From the NCBI GenBank assembly GCA_900539595.1, contig UQCQ01000005.1:1-64000 (forward strand): a stretch of DNA of 64,000 nt, read 5' to 3'. The translations under genes and the position numbers were made by a program. Shown piece by piece: positions 44,763-54,045 of this stretch; within the stretch, counting starts at the first letter, position 1, and every line of letters starts with the position of its first letter. The notes under the pieces were generated by a model. That model ran no database searches. It had not been told where the DNA came from and worked only from the letters and a program-made list of their open reading frames with translations. This DNA is from an uncultured Mollicutes bacterium (GTDB lineage: Bacteria > Bacillota_I > Bacilli_A > RFN20 > CAG-826).

Positions 44763-45695
44763 ATGAAAAAAACGTCTCTCCTACTTCTATCTAGTTCGAT
44801 GTTGATGCTTCTTTCTTGCGGCGGAGGTGGATCCCAAACGATCCCCGAGGGTAAGAAAGTCCAAAAAGAAGATTTGGCCACCCATTATGCGGCGGCGAAA
44901 GAAAATACGGATAAAGTCGATGCCCTCTCCGTTGCCGTCAAAGGTGGATTCCTTTTCGAGAATTATTCCAAAGCCACGATGGGCGAAACTAGCCAAGAAA
45001 TCGGCGGCAAAATCGAAGTCAAAGATTTCTATCTCAATGCAGGCATCAAGAATTTCCGCGAAGATGTCACCAAATTTCAAACGAGTCTTACCTTCGGCGC
45101 AGGATTTGAATACCGTAACGGGATTGGCGATAACGCAGTGAGCGCGACTGCCAATATCAAAAAAGCGGGATTCTATATCGAAGAAGGCATGGGATACATG
45201 GACATGGAATCCGTCCGTCCCATCATTCAATCGCTTCTTCCTACTGCCGAACTCCCTTCGACTCTGCATTTTAAAAATCCGGCCGAAATCCCCGCGGATG
45301 TTGCGAAGATTCTTGATATCGACGGCATGTTGACTCAGTTAGAAACCAATTTCACCGCTAACGTCGATTATCTTGATTGTGGAAAAGGCAATTACTCCTT
45401 CGTCTATAATTTGGATCCCACCAAAATTATCGGCGAAACCGGATCCGCCTCGGTGGAAGCCAAGGGAAGCGCCGCTTTCGCGGTCAGCTTCTCCGACCAA
45501 GGATTCACTTCTTTAGGCCTATTCGCCGACTTCGAAGCCTCGATGAAAGCCGATGCCGCCGCAGGGGATATGGTTGTTAAATCGGAAACGACCGTCAAAC
45601 TCAAAGTCGATTTGAAGGCTGACTTTGCTTATGGGGACAAAGCCGTTATCGAATCGGTTCCGAACCCCGAATCCTTCCCGGATCTACCGGAATAA
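44763..45695 (+). CDS. Lipoprotein of unknown function
   Basis: The 310-residue protein has a lipoprotein signal peptide (KKTSLLLLSSSMLMLLSC, lipobox LLSC with Cys at about residue 19) followed by a GGGGS linker. The mature part is beta-rich, with a repeating pattern of Lys/Val strands (VEVKAKG-like), and should sit on the outer face of the membrane. No named domain. AAGAGGTAAACC precedes the ATG. A strong terminator follows. Confidence 0.85.
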   Translation: MKKTSLLLLSSSMLMLLSCGGGGSQTIPEGKKVQKEDLATHYAAAKENTDKVDALSVAVKGGFLFENYSKATMGETSQEIGGKIEVKDFYLNAGIKNFREDVTKFQTSLTFGAGFEYRNGIGDNAVSATANIKKAGFYIEEGMGYMDMESVRPIIQSLLPTAELPSTLHFKNPAEIPADVAKILDIDGMLTQLETNFTANVDYLDCGKGNYSFVYNLDPTKIIGETGSASVEAKGSAAFAVSFSDQGFTSLGLFADFEASMKADAAAGDMVVKSETTVKLKVDLKADFAYGDKAVIESVPNPESFPDLPE

Positions 45696-45711
45696 GCGCT
45701 TTCAATACCTA

Positions 45712-45739
45712 GAACCCCCGCTTGGGGGTTCTTTTTTAT
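45712..45739 (+). terminator. Intrinsic terminator of the lipoprotein gene
   Basis: GAACCCCC-GCTT-GGGGGTTC followed by TTTTTTATT. Confidence 0.9.
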
Positions 45740-45766
45740 TCCGAACTCGATAGAATTTCTACCGTT

Positions 45767-46414
45767 ATGAATAAACCTTTGGTCCTTTTCTTTGATTTAG
45801 ACGGTACCTTAACGGAATCCGCCCCTGGAATCATGCGGTGCTTCCGCTATGCTTTAGACCGTCTTGGCATCTCGCCTAATGGCAAAAGCCTGCGCGTGGT
45901 CGTGGGACCCCCGTTAAGGGATTCCTTCTTGGATTTTGGAGTTCCCGAATCCAAAGCTGATTTAGCCGTAAGCTTATTTCGCGAAGAATACGTCGGCAAA
46001 GGGGCTTATGAATGCAGCGTGTTCCCAGGAATCCAAAGCCTTCTAGAATCCATGAAGGAGCAGGGCATCCCGATGGCGATTGTCACTTCCAAGCCGACCC
46101 CCGAAGCCAAAGAAATCGCCAAACACTTTGGCCTTGCCCCTTATTTTGAAGATATTTTTGGTTCTTCTTTAGACGGGAAGCATGAAAGTAAGGAACTGAT
46201 TATTCAAGACGCCTTGGTTCGTTTCCCTTTAAGCCAATATCGTCCCTTGATGATTGGAGATACCCCCTTTGATATGATTGGGGCCGAAAAAAGCGGAATC
46301 CAAGGTATTGAAGTCAGCTGGGGATACGGGGACAAAGAGGCCTTAAAAGAGGTTCCCCATCTTTTTCTAGCCACTTCTCCAAGTGACTTAAAGGAACGGA
46401 TTCTTGCCTTATAA
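45767..46414 (+). CDS. HAD family hydrolase, phosphoglycolate-phosphatase-like
   Basis: From ATG 45767 the 215-residue protein has HAD motif I FFDLDGTLTES (about 8-18), motif II IVTSKP, a Lys region and motif III MIGDTPFDMIGA, with a helical cap between motifs I and II. It is in the Gph/PgmB-like group; the substrate is unknown. The earlier frame to 45722 is upstream of a TAGAAT box (45751-45756), which is 10 nt before this ATG, so the ATG is the better start. No Shine-Dalgarno site is visible. Confidence 0.85.
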   Translation: MNKPLVLFFDLDGTLTESAPGIMRCFRYALDRLGISPNGKSLRVVVGPPLRDSFLDFGVPESKADLAVSLFREEYVGKGAYECSVFPGIQSLLESMKEQGIPMAIVTSKPTPEAKEIAKHFGLAPYFEDIFGSSLDGKHESKELIIQDALVRFPLSQYRPLMIGDTPFDMIGAEKSGIQGIEVSWGYGDKEALKEVPHLFLATSPSDLKERILAL

Positions 46415-47725
46415 AAACATCACCATGTAATGGGGAATGGTCAATTTGGTTCCGTTCAGGCCTAAATTCCCTTCCGCGATTTTATAAGCGATGGAAGGCT
46501 TATATTTCTCCATGAAGCGGTTTAACGATTTCGTCGGGGTGTTGCCGGCTTTCACTTCCACGGGGATTACTTCCCCGTTTTTTTCTAGCAAAAACTCCAA
46601 TTCGTTGGAATCATCGGGTTTGTAATAATATAGTTCATAGCCCCGTTTGGCTAAAAGATCCGCCATGACGTTTTCATAAATCCCGCCTTTGGCATTTCCT
46701 TTTAATGTATTTTCTAGCAATGCCTTCTTGGTTTGGAACCCATACATAGCTAAAAGCAAGCCCGTATCATTGATATAGAGTTTAAATTGGTTCTCGTTGG
46801 CGTTGGCTGATAACGGCAAATAGGGTTCGCGAACGTTATAGCAGGGATTAACGATATTGGAATCCTTGAGCCATTGGACGCTTCCGCCATATTTTTTGGA
46901 CGTTTGCCCTTTTTCGACGGTGGAATATTGGAATTTGGTAATCTCCTTTGCTAATTGTTTGGGAACGGAATCGTAGCATTTTCTTACATTGGTTTTCTCC
47001 GCCCCTTTGGCATGCTTTGAAATGTCGAAACGATAGTTCTCCAATATCTTGGTTTGGATTTCATAAACTCGGTTAAAATCGTGATTTTTGCAATAATCGT
47101 CAACGACTTCCGGCATTCCGCCTACCGCCATGAATTCCCGGAACAGGGTTTCGTATTTCTTATTAATCGCATCTGGGACTTTTTCTTGTTTTTCAAATAA
47201 TTCCTTTAGATAGGGGATGGCGTTTTCATACCCTTCCGCCCATAGGAATTCTTCAAAATCCAGCGAGCGCAGCGTCAAAAAGGACTCATAACCTGTTGGA
47301 ACCGATTCCGGTTCTTCCGTGTTCGGGTCTCCATCTTCTCCATAAGCAAGCCCGAGCAAACTTCCCGAGGTAATAATATCGAACCTTCCATCTTCCGCTA
47401 AAAACTTAAGGGCGGTGCGCGCTTTTCCGCAAGATTGGATTTCGTCCAAGAAAATTAATGTATTTCCTGGGATTAAAACAATGTTGTCGATAAATGCACT
47501 CATCCTTTTATAAATGGAATCCGCATCGAGGGAACCTTCGAAAATTTGTTTCAAATCCGGGCTTTTAATGAAGTTGATTTCCACGAAGCTTTGGTATTCA
47601 GCCTTTCCAAATTCTCGAATAAGGTAAGTCTTTCCCACTTGTCTCGCCCCTTTTACCATGAGGCAATCTTTATCGTGGTTCTTTTTCCATTCCAGCAGGT
47701 TTTGATAAGCTTTTCTTACTAACAT
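46409..47725 (-). CDS. AAA ATPase with DUF4143 (second intact copy)
   Basis: The 438-residue protein has Walker A GARQVGKTYLIR at about 25-36, Walker B TLIFLDEIQSC, an arginine-rich middle and the C-terminal DUF4143/nuclease-like part (LEFLLEKNGEVIPVEVKAG). It is intact and differs strongly from the other DUF4143 proteins in this window. GGAGGG lies 8 nt before the ATG. Upstream there are three direct repeats (47798-47880). The 3' end overlaps the convergent HAD gene by 6 bases. Confidence 0.85.
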   Translation of the reverse strand: MLVRKAYQNLLEWKKNHDKDCLMVKGARQVGKTYLIREFGKAEYQSFVEINFIKSPDLKQIFEGSLDADSIYKRMSAFIDNIVLIPGNTLIFLDEIQSCGKARTALKFLAEDGRFDIITSGSLLGLAYGEDGDPNTEEPESVPTGYESFLTLRSLDFEEFLWAEGYENAIPYLKELFEKQEKVPDAINKKYETLFREFMAVGGMPEVVDDYCKNHDFNRVYEIQTKILENYRFDISKHAKGAEKTNVRKCYDSVPKQLAKEITKFQYSTVEKGQTSKKYGGSVQWLKDSNIVNPCYNVREPYLPLSANANENQFKLYINDTGLLLAMYGFQTKKALLENTLKGNAKGGIYENVMADLLAKRGYELYYYKPDDSNELEFLLEKNGEVIPVEVKAGNTPTKSLNRFMEKYKPSIAYKIAEGNLGLNGTKLTIPHYMVMFL

Positions 47726-47797
47726 TTTTCTGCCCTCCGAAGTATTCTTAATTGGTTAATCAAATAATATCGTGTTTATCGATGGTTTTAAAGAAAA

Positions 47798-47880
47798 AGG
47801 AATAAAATCGGATATTCGAAATCTTCAAAGAGGAATAAAATCCGATATTTGTTTTTACTAAAAAGGAATAAAAACGGATA
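47798..47880. repeat. Three direct repeats, 33-bp period, upstream of DUF4143 gene
   Basis: AGGAATAAAANCGGATA occurs at 47798-47814, 47831-47847 and 47864-47880, exactly 33 bp apart. The nearest copy abuts a candidate -35 region of the ATPase gene, so these look like operator sites. Confidence 0.75.
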
Positions 47881-47943
47881 GTCTTTTGTTCTTGTCATCG
47901 ACAAAAAAAGGGGGCGGTAGGTCACCCTTTTTGTCCCTATTTT

Positions 47944-48130
47944 TTACTTGGACAACGCATCATTGAGTTCTTCTATCGATGTGTAGCGTTTTGCAAAAGG
48001 ATCCTTGGAAATCTTTTTTTGCTTCTTCCATGGCGGGCAAATATTTGAACGGAGTGTCTACTTTAAGATCGCCATTGCAAATCCAGACAATGAAGACTGC
48101 CACATTTAGTCAAAACCAGTTCAAAACTCT
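47944..48130 (-). pseudogene. Remnant of a small antitoxin-like gene
   Basis: On the minus strand, FKYLPAMEEAKK in one frame and KDPFAKRYTSIEELNDAL in the next would join if an A7 run near 48016-48022 had one base fewer. The result resembles the C-terminus of short RelB/DinJ-like antitoxins, but the start part is missing. Weak call. Confidence 0.3.
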
Positions 48131-48183
48131 TGTATTTTAAACAATTGCTAACTAGAATGTCCGTCATAAAAAGGGGCAAATCT

Positions 48184-49212
48184 ATGAAAGTAGGGCATTT
48201 TAATCAAAATAGCGCCTTCAAAAAGGGTATTTTTTTATCCGCGACTTTTTGTCTGAGTTGGTGTGGCTTCAAGCAAATATTAGAACCTCAAAGCAGTTTA
48301 CAGCCTTCTTGCGTTTATCAAAACAACAAAGCGATGCAAGCGCCGACAAAAAAATCGGCTCCACTCATCACTTTTACGGATGATTTTGACATAACGGGGG
48401 ATAGCAAAACAAAAGAACCGAAAGACTTTTCACCTTATTCGAATCTATATTTCGGCAAAGCAAGCAGAATCGAAAATTCCACAACATATAAAACCGAAGA
48501 CAAGGTTACCTATCGATCGCACTGGGCGCCTTGGCAACCGCCGCACACAAAATCTTACCAGGTAAAAAGGTATGACACTTATACTTTCGCTAGATTTATT
48601 AATCTCCCCATTAAGATTGTGGATCGCATAGAATTGGAACCGAACCAGTCCGTGGAATATGAATCAATAGATCTGCAAGAAACAACCCAAACGGTAGAAC
48701 AAACCGTCTCGGTCGGTTATAGCACTACGGTTAAATTCAATGGAAAAAAGAGGATCAAAATAGGGGGAGGCATTCCGTTGAATCTCATTCAGGCTGAGGG
48801 CAATATATCGGACGAAAATTCAATCGGTATTTCTCAGACTATGTCAAGAACAGTCTCAACAACCCGTTCTCAGACGGTAAGAATGTCAGCCCAAGTAAGA
48901 AAAAAATGGGAATTGGATAATTCAGAAAATAACAAAAAAAGAATTTTTCAATTAAATTATCGGCAAAAATTCAAAATCTATTTTACCACTGAGTATGATA
49001 TCACCTACAACGTTATGACGTGGGGAACCGGTGTAGGCAAGCTCGATGAAAATTTCGATTATATCCGCGATGAATATTTAACACCGGTAAGAACCGTTTT
49101 CTTTCTAATCCCAGCATCGGACCCAACCATCGGCTTCACGACATATCAAAATAATGCTCAGGGTATTGAGGTGGCCGTCATAGAGTTAGAAAACAACGTT
49201 ATTTACGCTTGA
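48184..49212 (+). CDS. Secreted beta-rich protein, possible aerolysin-like toxin
   Basis: From ATG 48184 (AAAAGGGGCAAAT upstream) the 342-residue protein has an N-terminal signal-like helix (FKKGIFLSATFCLSWCGF), then a soluble beta-rich part. Residues about 165-250 form long, Ser/Thr-rich alternating strands (TTQTVEQTVSVGYSTTVKF and then ISQTMSRTVSTTRSQTVRMS) around a small GGGIP loop. This is the typical look of the pore-forming insertion loop in aerolysin/ETX toxins. The call is structural pattern only. The next gene encodes a MacB-like ABC transporter and overlaps its end. Confidence 0.6.
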   Translation: MKVGHFNQNSAFKKGIFLSATFCLSWCGFKQILEPQSSLQPSCVYQNNKAMQAPTKKSAPLITFTDDFDITGDSKTKEPKDFSPYSNLYFGKASRIENSTTYKTEDKVTYRSHWAPWQPPHTKSYQVKRYDTYTFARFINLPIKIVDRIELEPNQSVEYESIDLQETTQTVEQTVSVGYSTTVKFNGKKRIKIGGGIPLNLIQAEGNISDENSIGISQTMSRTVSTTRSQTVRMSAQVRKKWELDNSENNKKRIFQLNYRQKFKIYFTTEYDITYNVMTWGTGVGKLDENFDYIRDEYLTPVRTVFFLIPASDPTIGFTTYQNNAQGIEVAVIELENNVIYA

Positions 49213-49220
49213 CACCTCAA

Positions 49221-51254
49221 ATGGAACTCATCAATTTAAAAAAGAAATACAAGAATAGGCGACGGACGGTTCATGCCGTCGATGGAATTAGCCTGCGGTT
49301 ACCCGAAAAAGGCCTGGTATTTTTTCTTGGCGAATCTGGATCGGGGAAGACGACACTTCTTAACCTCATCTCTTCGCAGGAAAAGCCGAGTTCCGGAAAA
49401 ATATTGCTCGGTGGAAAAGATATCTGCAGGCGCCGCGAAAAAGACAAAGACCAGCTAAAAAACCATTATTTCGCTATCCTTACACAAGATTTAAATTTGC
49501 TCTCCGATTTCTCCGTTTTCGATAACTTGAAATTAGCCCGAGAAATCCAGGGAAAGAAACTTTCTCGCGAAGAAGCGCGTGAGGTCCTTTCAAAATTTGG
49601 ATTAGGAGAAGAAATCCTCGACGAATTCCCAGACCGCCTTTCCGGTGGTCAAAGGCAACGCGTTGCCTTATCTAGGGCTCTCATCAAAGACTTTAAAGTG
49701 CTTATCGCCGATGAGCCCACGGGGTCTTTGGACAAAGCCAACGCCACCGCGGTAATCGAAGCCATGAAGGAGATTTCTAAAGATCGTTTGGTTCTTGTAT
49801 CTACCCACGACAATGACTTGGCCAAACAATATGGAGACCAAGTCCTCCACATGGAAAGAGGAAGAATCATCGAAGATAGCGGATCCGACCCTTTGCAAAA
49901 AGAAGAAAGCCCCATCGATTTTAAAGCCAAGATGAAGGCACCCCTTAAAGCGATTGGACGCCTTTCCCTACACGGCGTATTTCATAGCGCTCCTCGTTTT
50001 ATCTTCTCTTTGTTATCCACTGTTTTGACTTTGTCCGTATTCATGACGACCCTTTCCTTTTGCACCTATAACGAAACCGCGGTTGCCTACGAATCTTTTA
50101 AGGCGGACGGAGTAACCTACGCCCAAATCAATCGTTACAAGAAAATGAAATATGGCTACGACGCTTCTACTGACATCAATTTGTCCGAAGAAAAAGCCAT
50201 GCAGGAACTTTTTGGCGATACCCTCGTTTATCAAAGCTACCTGAATGAAGTAGCCACCGCAATTTATGACGGAGCGACGTGCGCCTCCAGTTACGCCTGC
50301 TGCGTCAGCGGACCCAACGTTTCTACTTTCGGGTTCCAAATTACCGGGCGTTTGCCCGAACCTAACGGCCAACTGGAAGTCGCTTTAACCAAATGGAATT
50401 GCATAGAAGTAGGATGGTTAGATGAATCGAATCAAAATGACCCTGCAGCCTTGCAAAGAATTCTTGAAACGAAGACTTTGTCCATGAATTTTGACGCTTA
50501 TACTGGGGATAACGTGTATGAACAGGCAAGAATTGTAGGAATCGTCGATACGAACTTCCATCCTAATCCTAATCCCAATGAAGACGTTTATTTGGAACGA
50601 CAAAAGGAAGTAGAACGCAAAAAATACGAAATTTCCGATGGAGTTTTCCTTGAACCCGGTTTATTCCGTCAAATGGTTCAAAAAGAAAAAGATGGCAGCA
50701 TCCGTCTTTATGCCCCGATTTCGTCGAAGCCAATCGAGGCTGCCAAACATTATGGAGAGCAAAATCACAAAAGCCCCGATGGGAAACCCGAAACCCTCTT
50801 TGTCGAAACGAGGATGAAATCGATTTTGGAGCAAACAAAATCCTTCCAAGAAGCCTATTCTATCATCATTATCGCCCTCACCGTCGTTTTGACGATCGTT
50901 ACGATTTTCTCTCTCATTTCAATGACTTCTTCTTCGGTCCGTTCCTTGAGTTCCAGCGTCCAAATCCTTCGTTCCATGGGGATATCGAGGACTGGAGGCA
51001 ACGCGATTTATCTTCTAGAAACAACCTTGATTACTCTAGGATGCGGAATTTTATCCATCCTTCCCTATTTTCTGATGAACTGGGGCGTTGGCGAATTTAC
51101 CAAATCTCAGCTCGCCATGACCATCTCGCCTTTTGCCTTCCGCGCCTGGATCATTCTCGTATCCATCTTGGTCATGTTGGTTTTCAACCTTCTTGTCACC
51201 CTTCTTACGATGTTAGGATGTGGGTCGAGCAAAACCGTTCGTTACATCAAATAA
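49221..51254 (+). CDS. MacB-like ABC transporter (ATPase fused to FtsX-type permease)
   Basis: The protein of about 677 residues starts with an ATPase domain (Walker A GESGSGKTTLLNL, signature LSGGQRQRVALSRAL, Walker B LIADEPTGSLD, STHDND H-loop). It then has one membrane helix at about 265-285, a large outside domain (about 290-540) and three C-terminal helices of the FtsX permease type. Such proteins work as mechanotransmission exporters. ATG 49221 is my start; a TTG at 49209 overlapping the stop of the secreted-protein gene is the alternative. Coupling suggests that it exports, or protects against, that protein. Confidence 0.85.
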   Translation: MELINLKKKYKNRRRTVHAVDGISLRLPEKGLVFFLGESGSGKTTLLNLISSQEKPSSGKILLGGKDICRRREKDKDQLKNHYFAILTQDLNLLSDFSVFDNLKLAREIQGKKLSREEAREVLSKFGLGEEILDEFPDRLSGGQRQRVALSRALIKDFKVLIADEPTGSLDKANATAVIEAMKEISKDRLVLVSTHDNDLAKQYGDQVLHMERGRIIEDSGSDPLQKEESPIDFKAKMKAPLKAIGRLSLHGVFHSAPRFIFSLLSTVLTLSVFMTTLSFCTYNETAVAYESFKADGVTYAQINRYKKMKYGYDASTDINLSEEKAMQELFGDTLVYQSYLNEVATAIYDGATCASSYACCVSGPNVSTFGFQITGRLPEPNGQLEVALTKWNCIEVGWLDESNQNDPAALQRILETKTLSMNFDAYTGDNVYEQARIVGIVDTNFHPNPNPNEDVYLERQKEVERKKYEISDGVFLEPGLFRQMVQKEKDGSIRLYAPISSKPIEAAKHYGEQNHKSPDGKPETLFVETRMKSILEQTKSFQEAYSIIIIALTVVLTIVTIFSLISMTSSSVRSLSSSVQILRSMGISRTGGNAIYLLETTLITLGCGILSILPYFLMNWGVGEFTKSQLAMTISPFAFRAWIILVSILVMLVFNLLVTLLTMLGCGSSKTVRYIK

Positions 51255-51280
51255 CGTTGGTTTTTGACTGAATTCAAATT

Positions 51281-51307
51281 AAAACCCCGATTTTTTCGGG
51301 GTTAATT
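51281..51307. terminator. Bidirectional intrinsic terminator
   Basis: AACCCCGA-TTTTTT-CGGGGTT with A/T on both sides, between the convergent ABC transporter and guaB genes. Confidence 0.8.
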
Positions 51308-51323
51308 CATAGTCTTTTTTCGC

Positions 51324-52442
51324 TTAGCAACCTTTGTAATTGGGGGCTGCGACTTCCATTTTCACGTCGTGAGGATGGGATTCGAGTTTGCCGGCGTTGG
51401 TGATGCGGACAAAGCGGGCGTTGGAAGAAAGTTCTTCGAGGTTATGCGCCCCACAGTAGCCCATGCCGCTACGAAGTCCGCCAAGGATTTGGAAGATGAT
51501 GTCTTCGCAACTTCCTTCTACCGGCACTTCCGCCTCAATCCCTTCGGGCACGAGTTTCCCTTTGGAGGATTGGAAATAACGATCGGCGGAGCCATGTCGC
51601 ATGGCCTTTAAGGAACCCATGCCGTTATAGGCTTTGAATTTCTTGCCGTTCCGTTCATAGATTTCTCCAGGAGCTTCTTCGCTTCGAGCAAGCATCGATC
51701 CTAGCATCACGGCATTCGCGCCTAGTGCCAAGGCTTTGACGATATCTCCGCTATAGCGGAGTCCGCCGTCGGCGATGACGCCGATTCCTTTATCCTTGCA
51801 GAAACTTACGACTTCATCGACGGCGCTAGCCTGAGGGACGCCGACTCCCGCCACGACGCGGGTGGTGCAAATCGAGCCCGGACCAATGCCAACTTTCACA
51901 CAGTCGGCACCGGCTTCCGCCAAACGCTTCGCCGCCCCTTCGGTGACGATATTTCCAGCTATAAGGGGGATTTTGGGGAATGCTTTTCTAAGTTCAGCGA
52001 CTTTGTGGATGACGTTTTCGCTATCTCCATGGGCGGAATCCAAGCAAAGCACATCCACACCCGCTTCGATTAACGCTTTGGCCCGCGGCAATAATTCGGG
52101 ATTGGCTCCTACCGCCGCTCCAACCATCAAGCGGCCTTTTGCATCTAACGCGGGGGTGATCCCTTTGGGATCGGCTTCTTTTACCAAGCGGACTTGTTCG
52201 GCTTGGTCTTCAATGGCCATATTCTTATGGATGATGGATAATCCGCCGAGTCGGGCAAGGGCAATGGCCATGGAGGATTCGCTTACGGTATCCATTGCCG
52301 CGCTTAAGACGGGGATTGGCAAATCGATGCCGCGACAAAGATGGGTTTTCAGTTCCACTTGGTTGGGGACTGCGGTCGAATGAACGGGGACTAAAAGCAA
52401 ATCGTCATAGGTGAGGGCTAAGGGAATATTTTCTAACTTCAT
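51324..52442 (-). CDS. guaB: IMP dehydrogenase without CBS domains
   Basis: This enzyme oxidises IMP to XMP, the step before GuaA. From ATG 52442 (AGAAGGAACCCCC upstream) it has 372 residues. It has the catalytic Cys loop [18 protein letters not shown], the [22 protein letters not shown] phosphate site and the flap region [10 protein letters not shown]. The usual pair of CBS domains (about 120 residues) between the first strands and the Cys loop is missing, as in some parasites and spirochaetes. The gene is intact, so this is a real short form and not a deletion mutant. Confidence 0.95.
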   Translation of the reverse strand: MKLENIPLALTYDDLLLVPVHSTAVPNQVELKTHLCRGIDLPIPVLSAAMDTVSESSMAIALARLGGLSIIHKNMAIEDQAEQVRLVKEADPKGITPALDAKGRLMVGAAVGANPELLPRAKALIEAGVDVLCLDSAHGDSENVIHKVAELRKAFPKIPLIAGNIVTEGAAKRLAEAGADCVKVGIGPGSICTTRVVAGVGVPQASAVDEVVSFCKDKGIGVIADGGLRYSGDIVKALALGANAVMLGSMLARSEEAPGEIYERNGKKFKAYNGMGSLKAMRHGSADRYFQSSKGKLVPEGIEAEVPVEGSCEDIIFQILGGLRSGMGYCGAHNLEELSSNARFVRITNAGKLESHPHDVKMEVAAPNYKGC

Positions 52443-52616
52443 GGGGGTTCCTTCTTTCTCTGGGACGAGTTTCCATTTCAAAGATTACGTTATTGTATCG
52501 CGATAAGGGGATTTGTTGCTACGGGAGCGCTTTCATGGACGAAATTGAAAACAGGGCTAGTTTTTCTTCCAACGAGAACGATATACTAGCCTAATAAGCA
52601 CCGAAAGGGTTTCACT

Positions 52617-53177
52617 ATGAGGGACGATATCGTTTTATCCGTCGATCAGATTCAAACCATCAACCGCCGCTTGGGGAGACAACTCACCCAACGCCTCAAG
52701 GACGAGGAAAAACTTCCCGTCGTCGTGGCCGTCATGAAAGGGGCCCTCTTCTTCTATAGTGATTTGGTCCGCCAAATCAAATGCCCGATCCTCCTTGATT
52801 TCGTGAAAGTGTCTTCTTATGTGGGTACTCAAAGCACGGGGCGCCTAAAGATTGACCGCGATATCTCCATGGATATTCAAGGCAGAACAGTGGTACTCGT
52901 CGAAGACGTCGTCGACACGGGGTTAACGATGTATTACCTCAAGGAGCATCTCTTCTCCCATTACAAGCCGAAGCAAATTCTCATCGCGACTTTATTCGAT
53001 AAAAAGCCGTTAAGAAAGCTAGAAGTCGACGTCGATTTCTGTGGCAAGGAACTCGATGAGCCCAAATTCTTGATGGGATACGGTCTTGATTATTGCGAAC
53101 TCGACCGTAACATCCCCTTCGTTTATAGCGCTTCCGAAGAAGACTTGGAACGCATGAACGTCGATAAAGAACGTTAA
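52617..53177 (+). CDS. hpt: Hypoxanthine/guanine phosphoribosyltransferase (copy 2)
   Basis: The 186-residue enzyme carries the PRPP motif VVLVEDVVDTGLTMYYL at about 85-101 and the conserved MKGALFFYSDL and DFCGKELDEPKFLMGYG regions. It is closer to the standard bacterial Hpt than copy 1 at 44095. GAAAGGG lies before the ATG and TATACT further upstream (about 52570). It is monocistronic, with its own terminator, and lies between guaB and upp. Confidence 0.95.
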   Translation: MRDDIVLSVDQIQTINRRLGRQLTQRLKDEEKLPVVVAVMKGALFFYSDLVRQIKCPILLDFVKVSSYVGTQSTGRLKIDRDISMDIQGRTVVLVEDVVDTGLTMYYLKEHLFSHYKPKQILIATLFDKKPLRKLEVDVDFCGKELDEPKFLMGYGLDYCELDRNIPFVYSASEEDLERMNVDKER

Positions 53178-53186
53178 AGACAAGGA

Positions 53187-53216
53187 AAGGTCGCGAAAAT
53201 TCGCGGCCTTTTTGTT
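53187..53216 (+). terminator. Intrinsic terminator of hpt copy 2
   Basis: AAGGTCGCGAA-AA-TTCGCGGCC followed by TTTTTG. Confidence 0.85.
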
Positions 53217-53229
53217 TTATTGGGGCAAG

Positions 53230-53261
53230 AAAAAAGCGAGATGTGGAAGTCTCGCTTTTTT
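53230..53261. terminator. Bidirectional terminator before upp end
   Basis: AAAAAAGCGAGA-TGTGGAAG-TCTCGCTTTTTT: the minus-strand reading terminates upp and the plus-strand reading is a second stop for hpt. Confidence 0.85.
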
Positions 53262-53264
53262 GAA

Positions 53265-53912
53265 TTATTGAAGGGTTCCGAAGATGCGGTCGCCGGCATC
53301 GCCAAGCCCAGGGCAAATGTAGCAATTTTCATTGAGTTGACGGTCCAAGGCTCCGATATAGAGAGGAACTTCCGGATATTTCTTATGGAAGGTTTCGACT
53401 CCTTCAGGAGCGGCGATGATGCAGAGGAAATGAATTTTCTTCACGCCATGCTTATATAAAGAAGCAACAGCGTCGATGCCGCTTCCGCCGGTAGCAAGCA
53501 TCGGGTCGAGAAGATAGACATCGAGGTTGGCGATGTTTTTTGGCAATTTGCAGAAATATTCCACCGGTTCATGCGTTTCTTCATTTCGGTACATGCCAAG
53601 GTGGCCAACGTGGGCACCTGGGACAAGCTCGAGAAGTCCATCGACCATGCCAAGTCCCGCGCGAAGAATCGGAACAAAGCAAAGAGAATCGGAATCAATG
53701 ACGGGTTGAATCGTTTTTTCAATCGGAGTTTGGATCTCCACGTCTTGGGTCGGGAGTTCGCGAAGCGCTTCGAGTCCTTCAATAACGGCGATTTCCTTGA
53801 CAATTTCGCGGAATTCGTTCGTTTGGGTTTCGACGCGGCGAATCTTGGTGATTTTGTGCTTGAGCAAAGGATGATCCAGCACGTGGACGTTTTTCATATC
53901 GGCTATATCCAT
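53265..53912 (-). CDS. upp: Uracil phosphoribosyltransferase
   Basis: The 215-residue enzyme makes UMP from uracil and PRPP. Visible are FVPILRAGLGMVDG, the GMYRNEETHEPV segment and the PRPP-binding LLDPMLATGGSGIDAV at about 130-145. The C-terminal YICPGLGDAGDRIFGT is the uracil-binding loop. Full length, AAGGAAGG upstream of the ATG. It forms the logical partner of the uracil permease at 40945. Confidence 0.98.
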   Translation of the reverse strand: MDIADMKNVHVLDHPLLKHKITKIRRVETQTNEFREIVKEIAVIEGLEALRELPTQDVEIQTPIEKTIQPVIDSDSLCFVPILRAGLGMVDGLLELVPGAHVGHLGMYRNEETHEPVEYFCKLPKNIANLDVYLLDPMLATGGSGIDAVASLYKHGVKKIHFLCIIAAPEGVETFHKKYPEVPLYIGALDRQLNENCYICPGLGDAGDRIFGTLQ

Positions 53913-54001
53913 TGAGGTTTACCTTCCTTCTAGTCCTTTATCATAACCCAATTTGTTTTGCAAAATCACGCACTTTTTATCCTCTTTTTGCTGGAACCGC
54001 T

Positions 54002-54045
54002 TTCTAGCAAAAAAGACGAGACAACACCGAATGTTTTGCTAGAAT
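54002..54045 (+). promoter_or_regulatory. Inverted repeat over the permease promoter
   Basis: TTCTAGCAAAA (54002-54012) pairs exactly with TTTTGCTAGAA (54034-54044). The right arm runs into a TAGAAT -10-like box (54040-54045), so a repressor site at the promoter of the purine permease gene is likely. Confidence 0.55.
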
